From Flavobacteriales bacterium UBA5422 (GTDB taxonomy: Bacteria > Bacteroidota > Bacteroidia > Flavobacteriales_D > Crocinitomicaceae), in assembly GCA_002409405.1 (NCBI GenBank), contig DHNG01000029.1:112195-145141 (forward strand): a stretch of DNA of 32,947 bases, read 5' to 3'. The position numbers were made by a program, and so were the translations under genes. Shown here one piece after another: positions 7,977-16,500 of this stretch (its first letter is position 1; every line of letters begins with the position of its first letter). Below the pieces are notes generated by a model, which did not search any database, was not told where the DNA came from, and saw nothing but the letters and a program-made list of their open reading frames with translations.

Positions 7977-10899
7977 GAATGGGGATGTTTAGTAAAATGA
8001 ATGTTCCTGGCTCCTCGTTCTCTTTCGCATCAACTATTTCCAGTTGAACGTGAATCAGGTATTTTTGCTCCATAACCCGGATTTTCTCACGAATCAGTGC
8101 GATTCCTCTGGAGGAATGACCGGTGCGCTTTGCATTGATTTTTTGCGCTTCCTTTCTTCCGATTCCATTGTCCCTGATCCGGATATCAACTGTTTGCCCG
8201 TTCGGGTCAATATCAAGTGTCAATTTTCCCGGACGATTACTGTGCGATAACCCGTGAATAATTGCATTTTCTACGAATGGCTGAATCAACATGGAAGGTA
8301 TTACAGCGGTTTTGAGTTCCTCCGGATACGTAATGGAGTAATCAAATTGTCCGTTGTACCGTTTTTGCTGAATCGATAAATACAGATCGATTATTGCCAT
8401 TTCTTCTCCGATAGTGATGAACGAACTGTCATTTTTTTCCAGGTAACTTCGGAGCAAAAGAGAAAAATCCTGCAATAACTCTTCCGCAGCTGCATATTTT
8501 TCGATGGTCAACAGGTACACAATATTGTTGAGTGTATTGAACATGAAATGTGGATTCATTTTGGATTGAATGGCATTGAGTTTTAATTCCAGTAGGACAT
8601 TATTGATCTTGTTTTTTTCAGCTTCCTTTCGAATTTTTTGCCTTACAAACAATACAATACTACCAATGATCAACAGTACAAAAATGACCCGGAATGCGGT
8701 TGTCTCGTAAAAATAAGGTTGGATGGTAAAACCATAGGAAAGCACATGAGGTGTTGCGTCATTAAAACAATCAATGGCTCTGACACTGAATGTGTAATCT
8801 CCGGGAGGAAGCATTTTCAAACTCACACTTCCGGCTTTTTGAGGTTTGTTCCATTTGTCGGGGAGACCTTCTCCCGTTAATTTGTACTGATAGTAAACGT
8901 TGTATTGTTCCGTAAAAACCGGTGTATAAAATTCAAACTGAATGGTGTGTGTTGATCGTTCAAATACAGTAGATCCGGGAATAATGGTGTCATTGATAAC
9001 AACAGATCTCAAATAGGTGGTTAGTTTTTTCCGGGGAAGCTGCTGATCAGTGTCGAGCGCTACCAGTCCATAGATAGAAGGAAAATAAATCCGGCTTCCC
9101 TTGCGGGCATAATTATTTTGAAATCCACCATTGAATTCGGTATTGATCATTCCGGTTTCCCGTCCGTAATAAGCCGGCACCAGATACGGTATTTTCTCCG
9201 CACAGAAATCGCGGAGTTTTTCTTCACTGACAGACCAGATTCCATTATTGGAGGACATGTACAGCTGTCCGTCGGTACTTCGTGCCAATGTAAACACATC
9301 CTGGTTGAGCAGACAATTGGGCTTGTTGTTAACAGATTCAAGTTTCCGGTTGTGGTAGCGGTACAGTCCTCCTCCGTAAGTCCCGATCCAGAGTGTCCCA
9401 TGGGTATCTTCATAAAACGAGCGAACCTCTTTGCAGATCATGCCTTCCCGCTCCCCGAAATGATTAATAATTTTCCCCTGTTTATTCACAATGAAAAAAC
9501 CATTGGTACTTCCAAAACAAATAGCTCCGTTACTAAGTTCGTAAAAGGAGATAACAGCTTGTTGAGGAATTAGATTGCGTTGCCACTCACCGGTAGCTGT
9601 TTTGAAAACGAGACCTTCCGTTGTTCCGATCCATATTGTTCCATCTGAATCCATATAAGTACTCTGAACATGTGATGAAGGTAGTATAGCGGCCGGAATG
9701 GAATCAACCAGAATTCCGTTGCGGAAAACAACCAACCCTTTTGCCCATGTACCGACATACAAGTCATTGTGGATGTATGACAAGGAAAGAACGTGTCGGT
9801 CAACGGATTGATATAGCGTCTGAATGCCATTACTCACGCGGATAATATGTCCTTTTGCCGCTGCCGAATAAATGTTTCCTCCTGCATCCTGCACAACAGA
9901 AGAAAAGGATTGTGAACCACCAATCTGATCCTGCACGAAATAAGTGTTGACTTTCTTTGGAATGAGAATCATCAGTCCGTTGTTTTCCGTTCCGACAAAT
10001 ACACAATTTTCAGATTGATAATAATGAATGCCATACAGGGAAGAAGAAACTAGCCCGTCCTTGATATCATACATCGCAGCAGTTCCGTTTTTTACATGAT
10101 ACAATCCTACTGAAGAAGTAATGAGCAGTTCATGAGCATTCAGACATTCGAGGTCTCTGAACGACTGTCTTCGGGAGGTTGGCGGGTTGTATAATTCAAC
10201 CCGTGTAATTCCTTTTGCTTCAATGCAGAATAAATCCCTGTCGACGGCATAAATGGTATTGGTGTATGGATTTTTTTCCACTATTTCAAATTGGCCGTCC
10301 AGTATAATCCGGGATTGCCCTGTTGAACGGTCTACCTGATACAGGTGTTGATCAGTACTGACATAGTAACTATTGTCATACAAGAGAATAGCAATGGGAT
10401 TCCGGATGTTTGTTTTTAACGTATGATAGCTTGTTTTGGTATCATAACTGGAGGTGGTAATGGTTCCGTCTGCTTGGATACCTGTTACGAATCCTTCGTC
10501 AAATGAAACACAGGTGTAAGTCGCCAATTGCCGAACCTCAGGATGAATCAGGTTGTATCGCTCTCCCTGAGTCCATCCATACAATTCTTTTGTTTTGTGA
10601 TCGTAGAATAACTTGTATTGCATCTGCATTTCCTTCTTTCTGCTGATTGTGGAAGAGAGGGAAAAAAACGATCCGTTAAACAAACTGATTCCATTCGCGG
10701 TGGAAGCAATGATCCCATTATCACTTTCTACAATATCCAGTACCTGGTTTTGGGGGAGTCCGTGTTCAGCATTGTAATGTGCAACAGCATAGGGGAATCG
10801 GCTCTCCTGAGTTGAGTAATTGTACTTCTGGGAAAGAGAATGATTCACAAAAACAAGCAGCAATGTGAGAAAGAGAAAACAGGTGAACTGAGGTCTCAT
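7954..10899 (-). CDS. Propeller-type sensor histidine kinase (two-component regulator propeller / Y_Y_Y / LytS-like kinase)
   Basis: I place the start at the ATG at 10899, giving 981 residues with a clean signal peptide (FLFLTLLLVFVNHSLSQ); a TTG 24 nt upstream would add a polar octapeptide before it and sits inside a -7-like box. The periplasmic part (about 25-650) carries repeated propeller motifs such as YDHKTKELYGW, DGTIWIGTTEGLVF and TLWIGTYGGGLYRYHN. A Y_Y_Y domain follows (about 655-715; YKLTGEGLPDKW and GDYTFSVRAID). One transmembrane helix lies at about 736-752. The cytoplasmic kinase is of the LytS/YehU type, with phosphoacceptor His784 in MNPHFMFNTLNN and ATPase motifs FVENAIIHG and RDNGIGRKEA. 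It phosphorylates the overlapping LytTR regulator in response to an unknown external ligand, often glycan-related in this phylum. Confidence 0.92.
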   Translation of the reverse strand: MRPQFTCFLFLTLLLVFVNHSLSQKYNYSTQESRFPYAVAHYNAEHGLPQNQVLDIVESDNGIIASTANGISLFNGSFFSLSSTISRKKEMQMQYKLFYDHKTKELYGWTQGERYNLIHPEVRQLATYTCVSFDEGFVTGIQADGTITTSSYDTKTSYHTLKTNIRNPIAILLYDNSYYVSTDQHLYQVDRSTGQSRIILDGQFEIVEKNPYTNTIYAVDRDLFCIEAKGITRVELYNPPTSRRQSFRDLECLNAHELLITSSVGLYHVKNGTAAMYDIKDGLVSSSLYGIHYYQSENCVFVGTENNGLMILIPKKVNTYFVQDQIGGSQSFSSVVQDAGGNIYSAAAKGHIIRVSNGIQTLYQSVDRHVLSLSYIHNDLYVGTWAKGLVVFRNGILVDSIPAAILPSSHVQSTYMDSDGTIWIGTTEGLVFKTATGEWQRNLIPQQAVISFYELSNGAICFGSTNGFFIVNKQGKIINHFGEREGMICKEVRSFYEDTHGTLWIGTYGGGLYRYHNRKLESVNNKPNCLLNQDVFTLARSTDGQLYMSSNNGIWSVSEEKLRDFCAEKIPYLVPAYYGRETGMINTEFNGGFQNNYARKGSRIYFPSIYGLVALDTDQQLPRKKLTTYLRSVVINDTIIPGSTVFERSTHTIQFEFYTPVFTEQYNVYYQYKLTGEGLPDKWNKPQKAGSVSLKMLPPGDYTFSVRAIDCFNDATPHVLSYGFTIQPYFYETTAFRVIFVLLIIGSIVLFVRQKIRKEAEKNKINNVLLELKLNAIQSKMNPHFMFNTLNNIVYLLTIEKYAAAEELLQDFSLLLRSYLEKNDSSFITIGEEMAIIDLYLSIQQKRYNGQFDYSITYPEELKTAVIPSMLIQPFVENAIIHGLSHSNRPGKLTLDIDPNGQTVDIRIRDNGIGRKEAQKINAKRTGHSSRGIALIREKIRVMEQKYLIHVQLEIVDAKENEEPGTFILLNIPIHDKVPDR

Positions 10900-10920
10900 C
10901 AAACGTAAAAAATCATGTGA

Positions 10921-10955
10921 CAAAAATATTAAAAACGGACATGCTTAAAGTCAAA
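10921..10955 (-). promoter_or_regulatory. Putative promoter for the propeller kinase
   Basis: Minus-strand TATTTTTG (complement of 10921-10928) fits the TAnnTTTG -7 box, with TTTG (complement of 10952-10955) 23 bases upstream. It lies about 21 bp before the ATG at 10899 and overlaps the alternative TTG codon, which supports the downstream ATG as the real start. Confidence 0.45.
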
Positions 10956-11034
10956 ATATTGATTTTTATTGCATTTCCGGAGTTAAAAAGAGAAAAACAA
11001 CTCACTTATCGGTAAAATTACTCATCTATAAAGT

Positions 11035-11070
11035 TTTGATGTGTTTCTGTTTTTAAACTATCTAATTTTG
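11035..11070 (+). promoter_or_regulatory. Putative promoter for the TPR/AraC regulator
   Basis: TAATTTTG at 11063-11070 is a full match to the TAnnTTTG -7 box, 35 bp before the ATG at 11106. TTTG at 11035-11038 is 24 bases upstream, longer than the usual spacer, so the -33 assignment is weak. Confidence 0.45.
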
Positions 11071-11105
11071 CACACTCGTTTCCTAAGCGATACACTAACT
11101 AATAT

Positions 11106-12722
11106 ATGAAAAGACACATTTGCCTTGATCCGTTCTCAACAATTTTGCTGACGGTTCAAGGCATTTTTATGATACTACTACTGTCAGCAACTGCATTGGC
11201 ACAAACCAATAAAACAGCGAATAAGTTTGACAGCATCTATTTTGAAACGGCAGTACACGTTTCAGCTGCAGATATCAATCGTGCAATTGCGATTGCAGAT
11301 TCATTGTACACCAATTCCGAATCAGAACTTCACCAGCTCAAAGCACTGATGTTATCGTCTACTTTGTTTCAACAAAAAGGGGAACTGAAAAAATCGATCC
11401 GTTATGCAACAATGGCCGATAAAATTGCTGTAAAAAACAAATTCTACGACTGGGAGGCCCGGATCGCCGGTTTTTTATCAACCCAATACCGGATATTGGG
11501 ATTATATGACCAGGGAGAAGTGTACCTGGAAAAAGGTAAAAATGTCAGTAAATTAATTGAGAATGAACAGATCAAAATTCTGTACCTGGGACTGATTTTC
11601 CAGGAGACGGCCTATTACGAGATGGAATACAGCCAGTATGAACAGGCGCATAAGGCAGTAAAAACAGCAGAAGGGTATTTTGTTCGCTTGACGGATGAAG
11701 TCAACAAAAATTATTTTCTGGCAACGAATGAAGAATTGTTCGGACGTACCTGTATCGGGTTGAAACGATGGGATGAAGCCCTGAAACATTACAACACAGC
11801 GATTGAACGCCTGGAAAAAATCACCCAACAGGATGCGATGCTGAATGGATTTGTTAACAGCGGCCTGGGAAGGGTTTACTTTGAAAAAAAAGAACCCGAA
11901 CTGGCAATGGAACACCTCAAAAAAGCGGAGCAGATTGTTCAACAATCGGATCACCTGGAACTGAAAATCGAAGTCTACAAAACATTTTCAGACTACTACA
12001 AGTCGGAAGATGACTACAAGAACTACTCCGTCTACCATGACAACTACATGGACGCATTCCAGGCCAATGAAAAAAAGAAAAAACAATCGATAGATAATTT
12101 TGTCAATACAATTCAGCAACGCGATAAATCCCTATCATTCAACTATCGGATTTTAGTAATTGTTTCCATTTTTTTGGTATTGATGAGTGTTGCAACGGTA
12201 ATCTGGCATCGAAAAAGTAAGCAACGTGATTTTGAGCGGTTCAAGCTAATCATGAAGAAACTAAAAGAGCAAAACAGGGGAGAAGAAAGCCCGATTGCAA
12301 ACCTGGAGGAAGAACCTGCCGGAAAAGATAAAAAGCGGCTGATTTCCGAAGCTGTTGAAGCAAAATTGTTAAGTGATCTTGATGAATTTGAGAAAACAGC
12401 ACGGTATACGGACAACCAGATCTCACTGCCGATGCTTGCCGGAATTTTGAATACAAATACAAAGTACCTTTCTTATGTATTGAAAACACACAAAAGTAAA
12501 GATTTCAATACTTATATCAATGAATTACGCATTCGGTACATCATTGCAAAAATAGAACAGAACGACGTCTTCAAAAATTACAAGATCAGCTACCTGGCAG
12601 AAGAAGCAGGTTTCTCTTCACACAGTAAATTTTCTGCCATTTTTAAGTCCGTTACCGGATTTTCCCCGTCTACATTTTTAGATTACCTCGAAAAAAGCAC
12701 CTCTTTGTCAAAACAGTCGTAA
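11106..12722 (+). CDS. Membrane-anchored TPR protein with C-terminal AraC-type DNA-binding domain
   Basis: The 538-residue protein has a signal peptide or signal anchor (ILLLSATALAQ), then a periplasmic helical TPR region (about 40-320, e.g. RWDEALKHYNTAIERLEKI and PELAMEHLKKAEQIV). One transmembrane helix follows (about 349-366, ILVIVSIFLVLMSVATVIW), then a basic/acidic linker. The C-terminal AraC/XylS helix-turn-helix domain (about 440-530) includes ISYLAEEAGFSSHSKFSAIFK and TGFSPSTFLDYL. This is a one-protein transmembrane regulator design common in Flavobacteriia: TPRs sense on the periplasmic side and the HTH binds DNA at the membrane. It is divergent from the propeller kinase and directly upstream of the adhesin operon in the same direction, which makes that operon a plausible target (inference). 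Confidence 0.88.
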   Translation: MKRHICLDPFSTILLTVQGIFMILLLSATALAQTNKTANKFDSIYFETAVHVSAADINRAIAIADSLYTNSESELHQLKALMLSSTLFQQKGELKKSIRYATMADKIAVKNKFYDWEARIAGFLSTQYRILGLYDQGEVYLEKGKNVSKLIENEQIKILYLGLIFQETAYYEMEYSQYEQAHKAVKTAEGYFVRLTDEVNKNYFLATNEELFGRTCIGLKRWDEALKHYNTAIERLEKITQQDAMLNGFVNSGLGRVYFEKKEPELAMEHLKKAEQIVQQSDHLELKIEVYKTFSDYYKSEDDYKNYSVYHDNYMDAFQANEKKKKQSIDNFVNTIQQRDKSLSFNYRILVIVSIFLVLMSVATVIWHRKSKQRDFERFKLIMKKLKEQNRGEESPIANLEEEPAGKDKKRLISEAVEAKLLSDLDEFEKTARYTDNQISLPMLAGILNTNTKYLSYVLKTHKSKDFNTYINELRIRYIIAKIEQNDVFKNYKISYLAEEAGFSSHSKFSAIFKSVTGFSPSTFLDYLEKSTSLSKQS

Positions 12723-12760
12723 TTGACTGAAGTTTAAAGCGTTTTATTGTCGTGTATGTT

Positions 12761-12787
12761 GTCCGAATTCCTGAATCCGGACATACT
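12761..12787 (+). terminator. Weak hairpin after the TPR/AraC regulator
   Basis: GTCCG at 12761-12765 pairs with CGGAC at 12778-12782, with a partly paired interior (AATTC/GAATC) and only a short T-containing tail (ATACTTTCG). It may terminate the regulator transcript before the adhesin operon, but the T-tract is poor. Confidence 0.35.
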
Positions 12788-12815
12788 TTCGCTTTCCAAA
12801 GCACTGTCACAAGCA

Positions 12816-12823
12816 TACTTTTG
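12816..12823 (+). promoter_or_regulatory. Putative -7 box of the adhesin operon
   Basis: TACTTTTG fits TAnnTTTG exactly and lies 23 bp before the ATG at 12847. A second similar element, TACTTTCG, is at 12784-12791. I see no clear -33 TTTG at the usual distance, so this may be an activator-dependent promoter. Confidence 0.45.
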
Positions 12824-12846
12824 TCCCGATTTTAAAACGTTATTAT

Positions 12847-13506
12847 ATGAAAAAAATGCTAACCATGATTGGACTCTCGTGCTGTCTACTTGCACATGGA
12901 GGGCCTTCGCACATTTCGTGCGGTGACGATGTCAGTGTTATTCAGGATCATTTTCAGATCAGTTTCGGAGATACGATAACGGCAGGGATTTCTACAGAAC
13001 TTCCGCTTTCCGTTTCGTGGAATGTATCTCCGCAGACAGGTGTCAATAAATTTTCCGGTTCCGGTAAAACAACCGGTGATGTGATTTTTTCTCAACCGGG
13101 AACATACCGCATTACCTTTGCTATTCCCGCGCACGGAGATCATCCTGCAAAAACAGAAACGGTTACTGTGGAAGTGGAAAATGTAAAGATGGTATTTGAT
13201 GTTAAGAACATTGAATTCTCAAAACCGCTAGCTACGGGTGATGCTTCCGGAATAATCCTGACAGTACCTGTTACGGTTAAAACGTATGAAGGTAAAGTTG
13301 TTAACTACACAACGAATGAAATCAGCACAACAGGAGCTGCCAACATTTCTTCCCGGTTAAAAAACGGACAGGTAGCACTGAAAAATGGTGAAAATAAGCT
13401 TGCCTTTGAATTGTCAGGAGCGGTTCCGCAACAAGGGAATGTCCAGTTTCGGGTGTATGACACTGCCGGACGACCTACATTCTTCAACTATCTAATAACA
13501 AATTAA
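12847..13506 (+). CDS. Secreted protein of unknown function, first gene of the adhesin operon
   Basis: I do not recognise this 219-residue protein. It has a short N-terminal signal (MLTMIGLSCCLLAHGG) and an otherwise beta-rich sequence with few charged helices, suggesting two Ig-like sandwiches. One spans about 35-115 (QISFGDTITAGI, FSQPGTYRITFAI, TVTVEVENV) and one about 118-219 (FDVKNIEFSKPLATGD, PVTVKTYEGKVVNY, GNVQFRVYDTAGRPTF). No T9SS sorting domain is evident at the C-terminus (FFNYLITN), so it should stay in the periplasm or be held by a partner. Its stop is 2 bp before the ATG of the giant repeat protein, so the two are almost certainly co-translated; a role as periplasmic partner or accessory subunit of that protein is an inference from position only. 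Confidence 0.8.
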   Translation: MKKMLTMIGLSCCLLAHGGPSHISCGDDVSVIQDHFQISFGDTITAGISTELPLSVSWNVSPQTGVNKFSGSGKTTGDVIFSQPGTYRITFAIPAHGDHPAKTETVTVEVENVKMVFDVKNIEFSKPLATGDASGIILTVPVTVKTYEGKVVNYTTNEISTTGAANISSRLKNGQVALKNGENKLAFELSGAVPQQGNVQFRVYDTAGRPTFFNYLITN

Positions 13507-13508
13507 TA

Positions 13509-16500
13509 ATGATACATCAATTACTTTTCAAAAAAACGTATGTATCCTTTTTGATGAGCATTCCTTTCTTTTTAGGAATGGCACAAGATGCATCTGCTCA
13601 GAGTTCAGGTTGTAATCCCTTGCAAGCCTACGACCAGATTCAATCAGGATTTCATACCACTATTGCAACCCGTCCGGACGGTTCATTCCTGATCTGGGGT
13701 GCCGGAGCATGGGCTGATGGAAACGGAACCAGTACCAACAGACACCTTACACCTGTGGTGATTGCTCCCAATCCTTCTGCTCCGCATGAACATTACAATT
13801 ATACGGGATCACCTTTGTTTGCTACTCTGGCAACGAATTCATCCAGTGCAACACAAGGATTTGTGCTATCTACAACCGGATTGTATGCGTGGGGAACGAA
13901 CAATATAGCAATCGGAACAGGCTTGTACAATACAACCGGTTTTCAGCAAATTCTGATGCCTGTCGGAGTCACTCCTGCAGATGTTAAGAACATGATTGCT
14001 TCTTTTGGATCACTCTTGTTGTTGACCAATTCGGGAGAAGTATATGTCAGCGGGCGCAATGCAAGCATTCACGGGATCGGAGGAACAACTCCGGGAGCGG
14101 GAGATAACTATTGGTCGCGAGTAACCAGAAACATTACAGGAAACCCACCTCTTACGGGAGTCATCGATATTCGTGTGAGCCCCACAGGTGCTTTTGCTGT
14201 AACTTCTACCGGACAATGGTACACCTGGGGACCGAGATGTTACCTGGGAGACGGCTCTGCTGTTGCAACGTATGATCGTGCAACACCAATGACAACACCA
14301 TTTACGGGAACACCCGTGATGATTGCCATTACAAGCGATTATACCAATACGACATGGGACAATGCTGCCAACAGAACAAGCTACTATGCCATTAATCCTG
14401 CTGATAATAAATTGTATGCAATGGGAGGAAATGCCAGCGGTCAGTTGGGGCAGGGAAATACTGCTCATTCACTGGGATGGGTACCTGTACGAAACGCAAC
14501 AAATACAGCAGATCTTGCCAATGTTATTTTTGTATCAGGAAACGACCAGGATGGATGGACGACTGCAAGTGCGGCTGTTTCTGTAATCCTTGCCAACGGA
14601 GAATTGTGGTCCTGGGGAAATAACAACAACCAGATGATCGGTGTACCCGGAGGTACAGGAACGCACAGCTTGCCACAGGTTCCCAACGGATTTACACTGG
14701 GAACGGATATCGCTACGTATGTGGAAGTCGGAGGACATACCACTGCCTGTATGAAATTATGTGCTGAACGGTATTGTTACGTGGGGCATAAAATTGATGG
14801 TTCAATGGGAGATAACGTTTCGACAACAAGTACCGTTTCGACGTTTGATTGCGCCAATACACCACTTGGGTTGATTTGTGGTTCCAGTACGTATGATGCA
14901 GGTGATGCACCACTTTCGTATGAAAACGGGAATCCGGCAACGCATTATTATGTGTGTGGTGACGAACTATATCTGGGAACAATCCCACCTGATCCGGACA
15001 ATGGATTGAATAATAATGTTGCATGGGGAGCAGATAATACCGGAACAAACGGAGATGGGGCAGACGAAGACGGATTAGTGACTCCTATGTCACATTCGAC
15101 TGCGAATCCTGATTTCTCAACAACATTGACGTACGTCAATAACTCTGGCTCTGCGGCTAATATCTATGCATGGGTAGACTGGAACGGAGACGGAATTTTC
15201 AGTTTGGATGAAGCAGTTCAGACCTCTGTGCCTTCAGCGACAGGACCTCAGACAGTAAGTCTTCAATGGAACGGAGTGACTACGTCCTGCGGAATTAAAT
15301 ACGTGCGTGTCAGAATGACAACAGAAACATTGACGGATAACGCTGCTACACCAATTGATGAGCGAAGCTACGGATCTGTTATTCATGGTGAAGTAGAAGA
15401 TTTTTACCTGGATGTGGATATTTTATCCGATCCGTTGGGAGATTGTGACGGAGACGGTGTTACCAACCAGGATGAAATCGCAGATGGAACCGATCCGGGA
15501 GATCCGTGTAACTTTAACCTGACAAGTCAATCGATAGCTCCGGGAGTAGCGTGGAACAATGCAGACTGTGATGGTGACGGAGTAACGAATGGTGATGAAA
15601 TCACAGACGGAACAGATCCATTGAATCCATGTGAGTTGTTAACGGGAAGTGTAACACTACCAACAGGAGCAATCTGGAACAACGCGGACTGTGATGGAGA
15701 TGGTGTCATCAACGGACAAGAAGTAACCGACGGTACCAATCCGACAGATCCATGTGATTTTGTATTGGCAAGCCAGAGTTTACCGCCGACAGCAGCATGG
15801 AATAATGCAGATTGTGACGGAGATGGTGTAACGAACAGCCAGGAAGTGGTTGATGGAACAAATCCATTGAATCCGTGTGAATATCAGGCTTCTCATATCA
15901 CATTGCCACATACTTCTAATTGTCCGCCTGTTGCGAATGACGACACAGCAACAACAGACGAAGATACACCTGTTGTTATTGATGTTCCTTCCAACGATAC
16001 AGATGTGGATGGTAACCTGGATGAAACAAGTGTAACAGTCGTAACACCGCCAGTAAATGGTACAGCGACAGTTGATCCTGTTACCGGAGAAATTACCTAT
16101 ACACCAAATCCGAACTTCAACGGAAATGACACGTTAGTTTATTCGATTTGTGATACAGGAATACCTGCACTGTGCGATACGGCAGTTGTTATAATTACCG
16201 TAAACCCGGTAAATGATCCACCGATAGCAAACGGAGATGTAGCGACAACGAATGAAGATACACCTGTTGTCATTGATGTTCCTTCCAATGATACAGATGT
16301 GGATGGTAACCTGGATGAAAACAGTGTCACAGTTGTAACACCACCAACGAACGGAACAGCCACGGTTGATCCTGTTACCGGAGAAATTACCTATACGCCG
16401 AATACAGGTTTTACAGGAAATGATACCCTAATTTATTCCATCTGTGATACAGGCATGCCGGTGTTATGTGATACAGCTATTGTTGTGATTACAGTGAGCC

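Noticed and set aside
9118..9573. Plus-strand open frame of about 150 codons inside the propeller kinase gene
   Set aside because: It lies fully antisense to a well-supported domain; no signal, motif or promoter supports it.
10900..10923. TTG start for the propeller kinase at 10923
   Set aside because: It adds a polar octapeptide before a good signal peptide and lies inside the -7-like promoter box; the ATG at 10899 is preferred.
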